Below, one piece after another: positions 16,533 to 25,950 of a stretch of 64,000 nt of DNA. Below the pieces are notes generated by a model. The model saw nothing but the letters and a program-made list of their open reading frames with translations. It ran no database searches and was not told the DNA's origin. Positions within the stretch are counted from its first letter, which is position 1. The number at the start of each line of letters is the position of its first letter. The translations under genes and the position numbers were made by a program. Source of the stretch: Janthinobacterium silvisoli (GTDB taxonomy: Bacteria; Pseudomonadota; Gammaproteobacteria; Burkholderiales; Burkholderiaceae_D); contig NZ_JACHCL010000011.1 of assembly GCF_014200725.1 (NCBI RefSeq), positions 38,956 through 102,955 on the forward strand, in the 5' to 3' direction.

Positions 16533-18212
16533 ATGTCACTTACACATTATAAAATCGGCACCCGCCTGGGAATTGGATTTGCAGTCGTCCTGGGCTTGCT
16601 GGTCGCCGTATTGCTGGTCGGCCTGTATTCCATGGCGAAATTGAGCGGCCGCACGCATGACATCGTTGAAGACAAGAACGTCAAAACGGCGCTGGCCAAT
16701 ACCATGAGCGACAACGTGCGCAACATCACCCTGGCCATCACCAGCCTGGTGGTGGCGCCCACGGATGCGCTGGTGCAAACGGAACAAACAAAGATAGGCG
16801 AGGCGCGCCAGCACTATGGCGCGGCCAAGGAACAATTACTCAAGCAAGTAGTGACCGGCCAGGAAGCCGCACTGATGAGCGAACTCGATGCCGCCCTGAA
16901 AGCGGGCGCACCGTTGAACAATAAGGTGATCGAACTGCGCAAGGCAGGCCAGACGGAAGAAGCGGCCGGCGTCCTGACCCAGCAAGCCGCGCCGGCCCTG
17001 AAAAGGGTGCTCGACACACTCGACAAGCTGGTCGCCTATGAAGGCGAGCAAGTGGCAGAGGCGGCGGCCGAGGCCGAAACACTGAGCAACAGCGCGCGCA
17101 CCGCCATGATTACCCTGGGCAGCGTTGCCGTGCTGGCCGGCGCCTTTGTTGCCTGGGTCATTACGCGCTCGATCACGCAGCCGATCAACGCCGCCGTGGC
17201 CGTGGCCGAAACGGTAGCGTCCGGCGATTTGTCATCGCAGATCGTCGTCAACTCCAGCGATGAAACAGGCCGCTTGCTGCAAGCGCTGAAAACCATGAAC
17301 GACAGCTTGCTGGGCGTGGTGGCGCAAGTACGCCAGGGCACGGATGCCATCGCCACCGCATCGAGCGAAATTGCAGCCGGCAATTACGACCTGTCGTCGC
17401 GCACGGAAGAGCAAGCCAGTTCGCTGGAAGAGACCGCGTCCTCGATGGAAGAGCTGACCTCGACCGTGAAACAGAATGCGGACAATGCACGCCAGGCCAA
17501 CCAGCTGGCCAAAAGCGCGTCCGAAGTGGCCGTGCGCGGCGGCCATATCGTCTCGCAAGTGGTCGATACCATGGGCAGCATCAATGCCTCGTCGCGCAAG
17601 ATCGTCGACATCATCGGCGTGATCGACGGCATCGCCTTCCAGACCAATATTCTGGCCCTGAATGCGGCCGTGGAAGCGGCGCGCGCAGGGGAACAGGGAC
17701 GCGGCTTTGCCGTCGTCGCCACCGAAGTGCGCAACCTGGCCCACCGCTCGGCCTCGGCCGCCAAGGAAATCAAGGAATTGATCGCCGCCTCGGTCAGCAA
17801 CGTGGACACCGGTTCGCGCCTCGTCAATGAAGCGGGCCAGACCATGGGCGACATCGTCGACAGCATCGTGCGCGTGACCGACATCATGGGCGAGATCACT
17901 TCGGCCACGCACGAGCAAACCGTCGGCATCGAGCAAATCAATATGGCGATTGCCCAGATGGACGAAGTCACGCAGCAAAACGCCGCCCTGGTGGAAGAAG
18001 CGGCGGCCGCCTCGCACAGCATGCAGGAACAGGCTGGCGAACTGGCCCACGTGGTGGGTTTCTTTAAAACCAGCAATACCGTGACGGCAGCAAAACTGAA
18101 AGCCGTACGCAACAGTGCAGCGCCAGCAATCAAGGCAACACCAGCGCCCGTACGCAAGGCCGTTTCCGCCGCGCCAGCCCGCACGAACAACAGCGAATGG
18201 GAAGAGTTTTAA
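16533..18212 (+). CDS. Methyl-accepting chemotaxis protein with four-helix-bundle sensor (MCP 2)
   Basis: The product is 559 residues: TM1 (about 10-33), a periplasmic 4HB_MCP-type helical domain to about 190, TM2 (about 190-213), HAMP, and a signalling domain whose tip is identical to MCP 1 (FQTNILALNAAVEAARAGEQ). It ends in EWEEF, a CheR/CheB-docking pentapeptide. The signalling half is nearly the same as MCP 1, which indicates paralogous duplication with replacement of the sensor half. A strong terminator follows. Confidence 0.95.
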   Translation: MSLTHYKIGTRLGIGFAVVLGLLVAVLLVGLYSMAKLSGRTHDIVEDKNVKTALANTMSDNVRNITLAITSLVVAPTDALVQTEQTKIGEARQHYGAAKEQLLKQVVTGQEAALMSELDAALKAGAPLNNKVIELRKAGQTEEAAGVLTQQAAPALKRVLDTLDKLVAYEGEQVAEAAAEAETLSNSARTAMITLGSVAVLAGAFVAWVITRSITQPINAAVAVAETVASGDLSSQIVVNSSDETGRLLQALKTMNDSLLGVVAQVRQGTDAIATASSEIAAGNYDLSSRTEEQASSLEETASSMEELTSTVKQNADNARQANQLAKSASEVAVRGGHIVSQVVDTMGSINASSRKIVDIIGVIDGIAFQTNILALNAAVEAARAGEQGRGFAVVATEVRNLAHRSASAAKEIKELIAASVSNVDTGSRLVNEAGQTMGDIVDSIVRVTDIMGEITSATHEQTVGIEQINMAIAQMDEVTQQNAALVEEAAAASHSMQEQAGELAHVVGFFKTSNTVTAAKLKAVRNSAAPAIKATPAPVRKAVSAAPARTNNSEWEEF

Positions 18213-18237
18213 CAGACTGCAAATGCATTCTTACAAG

Positions 18238-18272
18238 AAAGCCAGGTGGGAAGTTGCCACCTGGCTTTTTTT
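18238..18272 (+). terminator. Intrinsic terminator after MCP 2
   Basis: Stem AAGCCAGGTGG / CCACCTGGCTT with a short loop, followed directly by a run of seven T (18266-18272). Confidence 0.9.
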
Positions 18273-18386
18273 CATTGCACCGTTGCACTTTTTTTGCAGC
18301 AAAGGCCGCGCGATAGGCGAAACTGCAAAACAGATGAGGCGCATACGCTTTACAATCCTCGCTCGCTTTACAAAATATTGGTCATC

Positions 18387-21300
18387 ATGAATCAGGCAGA
18401 ACAGCAGCGCCTCCTGGCTATCCTGGAGTATTGGCACAAGATTGAATTCTTTATACCGTTTGACCTGAATCAAATCACGGAAGTTGAAGACCCGTCCACC
18501 GTGCGTCTCCTTCATCGTGAACACCTGGCGCAATTGCCGCCGCAGTTTTATACCCAATTGCAAGTCGGCGCCGACCGCGAGGTCGACGGCTTCCAGCTAT
18601 TCCTGAACGTGTTCGACAAGGCAGAGATCGGCAAGGTCTTGCCTGCCGGTGCGGAAAACATTTCCGAAATTGAAAAAACGGAACTGGCTGGCCGTTCCTG
18701 CTTTGCCCGCATCAGTTTGAATTCGCTGGGCGAACCGCAGTTCGATCCTGTTTCGGTCTCCACCTTGCCATGGGCATTGGGCCGCGCACGCACGCCGAAC
18801 TGGTCCGGCTTGAGCCTGGACGCCTTCAGCGATAGCCAGCTCGCCTTGCAAGACAGCCTGCGCAATTTCGCCGCCGCGCGCAGCAAGCAGGCGCAAGTGA
18901 CCGATGATGCTGGCAATGTCTCGGCGCCCTTGTCGGGGTTGGAAATCGGCGCACTGGCCGACTTGCTGGCTGACTGGGCCGGTTTCCGGCCATCGCCGGG
19001 CCAGCCGCTGGCCGTGCTGGAAATCCGCACGCGCAAGAAGCGCCCCGTCAAGGATATGGAAGCGGGTCTTGAAGGCAGCGGCAACCGCACCTTGGACTTT
19101 GGCGACACGGTCGAACCCACCATCGATATCCTCAACAGCTTTTACCTCGATGACCTGGAGCAGATTATCCGCGCCTTGCGTGGCGGAAAGTTGCCCGCCA
19201 CCCTGGCCGCCTACCTGACGCCGCTGGCCCAGGAAGAGCGTATCGACCTGTACAGCCCGGCCGGACGCCAGGCGCTGGCGGCCATGCTCAATCCGGCCAA
19301 TATGAACCGTGGCCACTGGCTGGAAGACTCCAGCTACGCCATGAGCCTGATGCAGCAGTTCGCCATCCATGGCGCCCGCACGGGCCTGGCTGAACGGGGT
19401 ATTTTCTCCGTCAATGGCCCGCCAGGCACGGGCAAGACCACCTTGCTGCGCGAATTGTTCGCCGACAACATCGTGCGCCGCGCAGCCGTGCTGTCCAACC
19501 TGGACCGCGCCGCCGACGCCTTTATCGGCAAGGTGGCGGTCGCCTTCGAGGGCGTGCGCGACCCGATCACGATTGCCCGTTTGCGCCCGGAACTGACAGG
19601 CTTTGAAATGGTGGTGGCCTCGTCAAACAATGCCGCCGTGGAAAACATCTCGGCCGACTTGCTGAAACCCACGCAGCTGGGCAAGGAATGGGCGCGCACG
19701 CGCTATTTTGAAAGCGTGGCCCGCCGCGTGGTGGCCGACGGCAATGGCGCCAATCGCCAGTTGAGCGAAGATGAAGCGCCATGGGGGCTGATTTCCTGTG
19801 CGCTCGGCAATAACAACAACCGCCGCCGCTTCATCAGCAATTTCTACGATGACGACTGGGACACCAGCACGCAGCGCAAGACGCCGCAAGCGCAAAATAT
19901 CCGCCAATGGTTATCCAGTCACCAGGGCATCAGTTTCGCCCAGGCATCGCGTGAATTCCGCGAAACGGAACACGTGGTGGAAAAGGCACTGGCTGAGCAA
20001 GCCCAGTATGCAGCCCTGTGGCAAGCGGTGGGTACGTGCAGCCAGGAAGAATTCCTGGCCAGCAGCCAGCAGGCGCTGATCGCCGCGGAAGCGGAAATGG
20101 ACGGCGCCAATGGCGCGCTGGAGACAGCGCTGGCGCAGCAGGATATCTTGCTGGTCAAGAAGAAGGAATTGCAGGAAGAAGAGCGCTTGGTGAGCTTGAC
20201 GGAACCGGGCTTCTTTGCCCGCTTGTTCCGCACGGCAACGGCGCGTACTTATCAGAACGCCGTGGTGGAAAATGCCGAAGCGCAGCGCCAGGCGGCCAAG
20301 GACGTGTCCAACATCAAGCTGCTGCTCAAGGGCGAGTTGGAACCGCGCTGCGAACGCGCGCGCCTCAGCTTGCATGTTGCCCTGCGCACGGCGCAATCGC
20401 GCCAGCGCGAATGGGATGACAGCACGGAAATGCTGCGCCGCGCGCGCCTGCGTTTCCACACCCTGATCGCGCCGGCGGCGCTGGAAGAACTCGATGGCGA
20501 TGCCTTGCAGATTGGCGGCCTGTGGCATGAACCGGCGCTGGCCCGTTTGCGCTCGCGTTTGTTCGCCAAGGCGCTGGCCCTGCACGAAGCATGGCTGGCC
20601 GAAGTAGCAAAAAAAGGCGGCCCCGGCTTTGGCGGCAACTTACTAGCGGTGTCCAAGCTGTTGAAAAACAAGCGCGCCTACGACCAGTCGCATATCGCCA
20701 TGGTCTGGCACAGCCTGTTCATGGTGGTGCCTGTCGTCTCGACCACGTTTGCCTCGTTTGCACGCCAGTTCCAGGGCATGGGTCCGGAATCGCTGGGCTG
20801 GCTGTTCATCGATGAAGCGGGCCAGGCCGTGCCGCAAGCGGCTATCGGCAGCCTGTGGCGTACCAAGCGCGCGGTAGTGGTCGGTGATCCGCTGCAAATC
20901 GAACCCGTGTTCACGGTGCCGGGCCGTCTAGTGCAAGCCTTGTCCACCCTGTCGCCGCATACGCAGAACGGTAGCTATGCGCCCACATCTGTTTCCGTGC
21001 AGACCCTGGCCGACCGGGCCAACCGCTATGGCGCGCAAGTGGGCGTGGCCAGCGGACAACCGCTGTGGATAGGCAGCCCGCTGCGCGTGCACCGCCGTTG
21101 CGTGGAACCGATGTTCTCGCTGGCCAATACCATCGCCTATGAAGGCAAGATGGTGTACGGCTTGCCTGACACCACGCCGCCAGCGCACGCGCGCGGCCTG
21201 AGCCGTGGCCCCAGCCGCTGGATCGACGTAGCCGGCCCCGTCAGCTACAAGCAGGTAGTGCCGCTGCAACTCGATTTCGTGCTGGAAGTATTGCTCAAGC

Positions 21301-21722
21301 TATATCGCCGCGATGGCAAGCTGCCCGAGATGTACTTGATCACGCCCTTCAAAGCCGTGCGCAATGAATTGCGTTCGCGCATCATGGACCTGGACTGGGA
21401 TCGCCGCCTGGGCTATGGCAAGGCGCCTACGGCCCGCGAATTGGGCTTGTGGTGCGGCAAGATGGTGGGCACCGTGCACACCTTCCAGGGCAAGGAACAA
21501 AGTGTGGTGATGCTGGTGCTGGGCGCCGACAACAGCACGGCTGGCGCCGCCCAGTGGGCGGCGTCTACGCCGAACTTGCTGAACGTGGCGCTGACGCGCG
21601 CCAAACACCATATCTACATCCTCGGCAACCCGCTGCTGTGGGGACAACTGCCCCACTTCGCCCCGGCATGCGCGCAGCTGGCGCATACCGATATGCACGA
21701 ATTCCTGGTGGAAATGGGCTAG
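18387..21722 (+). CDS. Large SF1 (UPF1-like) AAA-domain helicase
   Basis: The product is 1111 residues from the ATG at 18387. Walker A (GPPGTGKTTLLREL) is near residue 344 and Walker B (LFIDEAGQAVPQA) near 806. Helicase motifs V/VI are VHTFQGKEQSVVMLVLG near 1028 and LNVALTRAKHHIYILGN near 1060. The 460 residues between Walker A and B hold a long insertion with a heptad-like Glu/Ala-rich stretch (about 560-700), probably coiled coil. The first 340 residues match nothing I know. DNA2/UPF1-like helicases act on DNA or RNA ends, and stand-alone bacterial ones are mostly uncharacterised. It may be a single-gene unit. A defence or repair role is possible but unproven. Confidence 0.85.
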   Translation: MNQAEQQRLLAILEYWHKIEFFIPFDLNQITEVEDPSTVRLLHREHLAQLPPQFYTQLQVGADREVDGFQLFLNVFDKAEIGKVLPAGAENISEIEKTELAGRSCFARISLNSLGEPQFDPVSVSTLPWALGRARTPNWSGLSLDAFSDSQLALQDSLRNFAAARSKQAQVTDDAGNVSAPLSGLEIGALADLLADWAGFRPSPGQPLAVLEIRTRKKRPVKDMEAGLEGSGNRTLDFGDTVEPTIDILNSFYLDDLEQIIRALRGGKLPATLAAYLTPLAQEERIDLYSPAGRQALAAMLNPANMNRGHWLEDSSYAMSLMQQFAIHGARTGLAERGIFSVNGPPGTGKTTLLRELFADNIVRRAAVLSNLDRAADAFIGKVAVAFEGVRDPITIARLRPELTGFEMVVASSNNAAVENISADLLKPTQLGKEWARTRYFESVARRVVADGNGANRQLSEDEAPWGLISCALGNNNNRRRFISNFYDDDWDTSTQRKTPQAQNIRQWLSSHQGISFAQASREFRETEHVVEKALAEQAQYAALWQAVGTCSQEEFLASSQQALIAAEAEMDGANGALETALAQQDILLVKKKELQEEERLVSLTEPGFFARLFRTATARTYQNAVVENAEAQRQAAKDVSNIKLLLKGELEPRCERARLSLHVALRTAQSRQREWDDSTEMLRRARLRFHTLIAPAALEELDGDALQIGGLWHEPALARLRSRLFAKALALHEAWLAEVAKKGGPGFGGNLLAVSKLLKNKRAYDQSHIAMVWHSLFMVVPVVSTTFASFARQFQGMGPESLGWLFIDEAGQAVPQAAIGSLWRTKRAVVVGDPLQIEPVFTVPGRLVQALSTLSPHTQNGSYAPTSVSVQTLADRANRYGAQVGVASGQPLWIGSPLRVHRRCVEPMFSLANTIAYEGKMVYGLPDTTPPAHARGLSRGPSRWIDVAGPVSYKQVVPLQLDFVLEVLLKLYRRDGKLPEMYLITPFKAVRNELRSRIMDLDWDRRLGYGKAPTARELGLWCGKMVGTVHTFQGKEQSVVMLVLGADNSTAGAAQWAASTPNLLNVALTRAKHHIYILGNPLLWGQLPHFAPACAQLAHTDMHEFLVEMG

Positions 21723-21729
21723 AACAGGA

Positions 21730-22428
21730 TCAACTGACCGACTTTGCCGTCTGCCCGAACAGCACGTTTTTGGCATCGGCGCTGACGGTCGGCTGCTGGT
21801 TGATTTCAGCGGCGCGAGCGTAGGCGCGGATGGTGGCCGGGCGGGCGGCGATGGCGGCAAACCAGCGCGCCAGGTACGGGAAGTCGGCCAGGTTTTGGCG
21901 CTGGCGCTCATGCGGCACGATCCATGGGTAGATGGCCATGTCGGCGATGGAATAGTCGTCGCCGGCAACGAAGGCGCGGTCGGCCAGGCGCTTGTTCAGC
22001 ACGCCATACAGGCGGTTGGTTTCATTGACGTAACGGGTAATCGCATACTCGATCTGCTCCGGTGCATATTGCACAAAATGGTGGTTCTGGCCAGCCATGG
22101 GGCCCAGGCCGCCCATTTGCCAGAACAGCCATTGCGACACTTCGGCGCGCAAGCGCACGTCGGCTGGCAGGAATTGGCCGCTTTTCTCGGCCAGGTATTG
22201 CAAAATCGCCCCCGATTCAAACAGCGACAGCGGAGCGCCGCCATCGGCAGGCGCCTGGTCGACGATGGCGGGAATACGGTTGTTCGGTGCGATAGCCAGG
22301 AATTCGGGCTTGAACTGCTCGCCCTTGCCGATATGCACGGGAATGATGTTGTAGGGGATGCCCGCTTCTTCCAGGAACATCGTCACTTTGTGCCCGTTGG
22401 GCGTAGTCCAATAGTACAGGTCGATCAT
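21730..22428 (-). CDS. Glutathione S-transferase family protein (YfcG/Ure2p-like)
   Basis: The product is 232 residues. The thioredoxin-like N-terminal domain begins LYYWTTPNGHKVTMFLEEAG and has the NNRIPAIVD cis-Pro motif near residue 50 and SLFESGAILQYLAEK near 75. The all-helical C-terminal domain includes YSIADMAIYPWIVPHERQ near 165. The TPNGHKV pattern is that of nu-class/YfcG disulfide-bond reductases. It is convergent with the helicase gene, with seven bases between stops. Confidence 0.92.
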   Translation of the reverse strand: MIDLYYWTTPNGHKVTMFLEEAGIPYNIIPVHIGKGEQFKPEFLAIAPNNRIPAIVDQAPADGGAPLSLFESGAILQYLAEKSGQFLPADVRLRAEVSQWLFWQMGGLGPMAGQNHHFVQYAPEQIEYAITRYVNETNRLYGVLNKRLADRAFVAGDDYSIADMAIYPWIVPHERQRQNLADFPYLARWFAAIAARPATIRAYARAAEINQQPTVSADAKNVLFGQTAKSVS

Positions 22429-22627
22429 CGTGGTCTTTCAGTCAAATAGAGGATAGCTGGCTGGCGGCGCGCCCATGTGTATTGTCACGCCGCAACTGGT
22501 GCGCATGGCGGTGTGCATAGTTATAATGCCACGTAAGCGGAAAACAAGACGGCGCTTGCTCGATTTCCCATCGATGCAAGTACCCACTCTCAGCAACCAT
22601 GCCGAGAACCAACGAAGAAAGCCGACC

Positions 22628-23053
22628 ATGCGCAAAATTCTGATTCTCATGTTGCCTATCCTGCTGTCAGGCTGTGTCAAGGATTTCGCCATTTATACGA
22701 TCGATGGCCAGGACCACGCGCTGACCGTGCGCCGCCAGCAAAATTACTTTTGGCAAGACACGGTGGAAGTGCAACTGATGGCGACGCACTTGCCGCAATG
22801 CCAGCGCCTGCATATCCTTTCCACCGAGGCGCCCGCCGATATCACGGTGGAAGTGTTTGCGGCGGGCGATGACGTATGGAATATCCGGATGGGCAAGCAA
22901 CTGTGGCAGGCGGAGACGAATACCTGCAATAGCCTGACCGAAATGGAAAACGACCCGAAAGCAGATCTGGGCCAGCCAGTCGGCAAATTCGAGGTCGTCG
23001 ATGACAAGCTGGTGTTTGAAGCGGCGCCACAGCCGGCAGCGCCGCCCCAATAA
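22628..23053 (+). CDS. Small lipoprotein of unknown function
   Basis: The product is 141 residues from the ATG at 22628. The N-terminus MRKILILMLPILLSGC is a lipoprotein signal with lipobox LLSG-C, so Cys16 should be lipidated. The mature part has two further cysteines (PQCQ, NTCN) about 40 residues apart that could form a disulfide. Function not recognised. It is convergent with MCP 3, with three bases between the stops. Confidence 0.75.
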   Translation: MRKILILMLPILLSGCVKDFAIYTIDGQDHALTVRRQQNYFWQDTVEVQLMATHLPQCQRLHILSTEAPADITVEVFAAGDDVWNIRMGKQLWQAETNTCNSLTEMENDPKADLGQPVGKFEVVDDKLVFEAAPQPAAPPQ

Positions 23054-23056
23054 AGA

Positions 23057-24697
23057 TTATGCAGCCAGGCTGCGCAGCGGCTTCCTGGACGATGCGCGCA
23101 AGGCCGATGGCGCGGCAGCCCTCACCCGCACGGCGCCGTTTTCCTGAGCCGACAAGGTAAAGCGCGACACCAGCTGCGCCAGTACGGCGGCCTGGTCCTG
23201 CATGCTGCCCGCCGCCGCTGCCGCCTGTTCCACCAGCGCCGCATTTTGCTGCGTCACGCTATCCATTTCCGTAATCGCCTGATTGACATGGCCGATGCCC
23301 GTGCTTTGTTCGTGCGAGGCAGCCGTGATGTCGGCCATGATGTCGGTCACGCGCGAGACGCTGGCCACCACCTCATCCATCGTCGTGCCCGCCTGCGCCA
23401 CCAGGCTGCTGCCGGCCGCGATGCTGTCGACCGAGGCGCCGATCAAGCCCTTGATTTCCTTGGCCGCGGCGGCCGAACGTTGCGCCAGGTTGCGCACTTC
23501 CGAGGCCACCACGGCAAAGCCGCGCCCTTGTTCGCCGGCACGCGCTGCTTCCACTGCCGCGTTCAAGGCCAGGATATTGGTCTGGAAGGCGATGCCATCG
23601 ATCACGCCGATGATGTCGACAATCTTGCGCGACGATGCATTGATGGTTTCCATGGTGCCGATCACCTGCGCCACCACGGCGCCGCCCTGGCGCGCTACGG
23701 CCGAAGCCGACTTGGCCAGTTCATTCGCTTGCACGGCGTTGCCCGTGTTTTGCGTCACGGTCGAGGTCAGTTCTTCCATCGACGCGGCCGTTTCTTCCAG
23801 GGAGCTGGCTTGCATTTCCGTGCGTGCCGACAAGTCCATATTGCCGCTGGCAATTTCACTGGACGCCGTGGCGATGGTGTCGGCGCTGTGGCGGATCTCG
23901 CTGATGGCGTCGACCAGGTTGGCCTGCATGGTCTTCATGGCGAACAGCACGCTTTGGCGGTCTTTGGGATTGGTGCGCACGACAGCACTCAAGTCGTTAT
24001 TGGCGATGCGTTCGGCCACTTGCGCCGCATATTCAGGGTCGCCGCCCAGCGCATGGCGCAAACTGCGGTTGATGACCACCACGATGGCCGACAGCACGGC
24101 GCAGACCAGCACCAGCAGACCCAGCGCCGTCCACAGGGACTGGCGGAAGGCGGCATCGATATCGTCGATATAGACACCGACCACGACGGTCCAGTTCCAT
24201 GGCTTGTAAGCCACCACGCGACTCATCTTGGGTTCGGCCTTTTGCTGGCCGGGACGGGGGAAGTGATAGTAGACAAAGCCCTTGCCCGCATCGCTCTTGC
24301 CCACAGCGGCAATGTCGCGGTACAGATAAGTGCCGTTGGCATCCTTGAAATCGAACATGTTCTTGCCATTGGTTTGCGGCGCGCCCGGATTCATCACGAC
24401 CGACGAGTCAAAACCGATGATGGACAGATAGCCAGTCGCGCCAAAACGCATGCTGTTGATCACGGCAAGCGCCTGCTTTTGCGCCTCGGGCGTGCTCAAG
24501 GCGCCGCTGGCTGCCAGGTCACCGAACATCTTGACGGCGCCCAGGCCCAGGTCGGCTGCATTGGCCAGGTCGGCGCTACGTTCTTCGATGCGTATCTTGC
24601 GGATTTCCAGCGCGTTGTACACAAAGATGATCGTAATGCACAAGAGGCTGCAAATCAGGGGTATCCATAACTTTTGCTGGAAGGTCAGTTTCTTCAT
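23057..24697 (-). CDS. Methyl-accepting chemotaxis protein with single Cache sensor (MCP 3)
   Basis: The product is 546 residues from the ATG at 24697, preceded by GGAG. TM1 is at about 8-28, then an sCache_2-type periplasmic sensor (YLYRDIAAVGKSDAGKGFVY, then KPWNWTVVVGVYIDDID), TM2 near 190, HAMP, and the same signalling tip as MCPs 1 and 2. Cache sensors of this type commonly bind small organic acids. Unlike the other two receptors, it ends in a basic tail (RKPLRSLAA) and lacks the xWxxF docking pentapeptide. Confidence 0.95.
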   Translation of the reverse strand: MKKLTFQQKLWIPLICSLLCITIIFVYNALEIRKIRIEERSADLANAADLGLGAVKMFGDLAASGALSTPEAQKQALAVINSMRFGATGYLSIIGFDSSVVMNPGAPQTNGKNMFDFKDANGTYLYRDIAAVGKSDAGKGFVYYHFPRPGQQKAEPKMSRVVAYKPWNWTVVVGVYIDDIDAAFRQSLWTALGLLVLVCAVLSAIVVVINRSLRHALGGDPEYAAQVAERIANNDLSAVVRTNPKDRQSVLFAMKTMQANLVDAISEIRHSADTIATASSEIASGNMDLSARTEMQASSLEETAASMEELTSTVTQNTGNAVQANELAKSASAVARQGGAVVAQVIGTMETINASSRKIVDIIGVIDGIAFQTNILALNAAVEAARAGEQGRGFAVVASEVRNLAQRSAAAAKEIKGLIGASVDSIAAGSSLVAQAGTTMDEVVASVSRVTDIMADITAASHEQSTGIGHVNQAITEMDSVTQQNAALVEQAAAAAGSMQDQAAVLAQLVSRFTLSAQENGAVRVRAAAPSALRASSRKPLRSLAA

Positions 24698-24966
24698 GCG
24701 TGTCTCCAACTTGTGTGGTGTGGCAGCGATAAGGACATGCCCCGCTTCCGCCCGGACGGCCGGAATGCGGGCGGCGCAGATGCTCTAGCGGCATCATTCA
24801 GACAACACCAGCATACGCTTGAAGTAACGAAACTGACAATGCTTATAAGAAATGTTTTTTTAAGAACGCCATGTCGTCCAAGGGACTGGCAGGAGGAAGA
24901 AGGAACTGTGGCAGAATGCGCGGCTAACAACGTTGCAAATACCTTGCATCCAACAGAAAGAACAGC

Positions 24967-25332
24967 ATGACCAAGATCGAAGCCATGAAGCGCATCAACG
25001 ACCGCCTGGGCAAACCCACGCTGACAGACAAAAACACGCATTTTGCCAGCGTGGCCAGCTATGGCACGGACGAAGGCTGGTGGCTGAAGATACCGTTCCT
25101 GACCTTCAAGCAGGAATTGCACTTTATCCTCAACAATGAGAAAACCAAGAGCTTCCAGCACTTGAAAATCGGCGCCAACCAGATCCTCAGCCCCGGCATG
25201 AAGTTTCGCAGCACGGGCGGCGCGGCCGACGCCTTCATGTCGGCCTCGACCCCAAAACGCCTGATCGACTTGCTCGATGGCGGCAGCAAGTACAACTTCA
25301 CCAAACATCTGGTGAGCGAGTACCGCTACTAA
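24967..25332 (+). CDS. Conserved-looking hypothetical protein
   Basis: The product is 121 residues starting MTKIEAMKRINDRLGKP. The ATG at 24967 follows an AGAAAGAACAGC stretch. The sequence has ordinary amino-acid composition with a GWWLKIPFLTFKQELHFIL core, no signal peptide and no membrane segment. I do not recognise a family. It is convergent with the next gene, nine bases apart. Confidence 0.6.
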   Translation: MTKIEAMKRINDRLGKPTLTDKNTHFASVASYGTDEGWWLKIPFLTFKQELHFILNNEKTKSFQHLKIGANQILSPGMKFRSTGGAADAFMSASTPKRLIDLLDGGSKYNFTKHLVSEYRY

Positions 25333-25341
25333 AGCTGTTCG

Positions 25342-25770
25342 TCAGGAAAGTACCGCTTGATCGAGTGCTGACTGCGGCGGCAGCCAAGCCTGCAACAGGC
25401 TGTGGGCGATATCGAGCGCGTCGTCGCGGCTGCTGCCGAAATGCAGGGGGTAGCCCCAGAACTTGCCAAACATCACGGCAAACGCCTTGCCCGCCAGGCG
25501 CTTGGCGCAATCGGGCTCCACCATCACCAAGCCCTGGATATACGCGCGGATCACCGCCTTGTTCTGCTTCATCCACAAGGTCGTGCGCTTGCGCTCTTCC
25601 TGCGTGTGTTCATGTCCGCTATCGGCGTAACCCTCGTCGGTGAGAATGACGAATGCTTGCCGGCGCGTCAGCAAGGCATCGAATTGCGCAAACAGCGCCT
25701 CGGTATTGCCGCCGGATACGGCGTCGTGACGCATCCAGACCAGTGGAAAATTGGAAATGTCGAGCAGCAT
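25342..25770 (-). CDS. Hypothetical cytoplasmic protein
   Basis: The product is 142 residues from the ATG at 25770, chosen because GGGAGGTAATACC immediately precedes it. The sequence (LDISNFPLVWMRHDAVSGGN, then ALLTRRQAFVILTDEGYADS) resembles a small STAS/SpoIIAA-like alpha/beta fold, but this is only an impression. No signal peptide. Function unknown. Confidence 0.65.
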   Translation of the reverse strand: MLLDISNFPLVWMRHDAVSGGNTEALFAQFDALLTRRQAFVILTDEGYADSGHEHTQEERKRTTLWMKQNKAVIRAYIQGLVMVEPDCAKRLAGKAFAVMFGKFWGYPLHFGSSRDDALDIAHSLLQAWLPPQSALDQAVLS

Positions 25771-25950
25771 GGTATTACCTCCCTCATCAATAGTGCTTTT
25801 GCCCATCCGTCCAGACCTTCATCAGAGCACTGGCGGCGGCTGTTGCCGTTGAAGTGAGGCTGCGGATAAGCACACGATACCGAAGGTAGCGCTGGACGTC
25901 ATTGCACAAATTGGCCACAATATTATTCAATTCAGCCAAACAAACTTGCC

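Noticed and set aside
23246..24670. 474-codon plus-strand frame opposite MCP 3
   Set aside because: His/Arg/Gln-rich antisense shadow of the chemoreceptor in high-GC DNA, with no ribosome site or domain.
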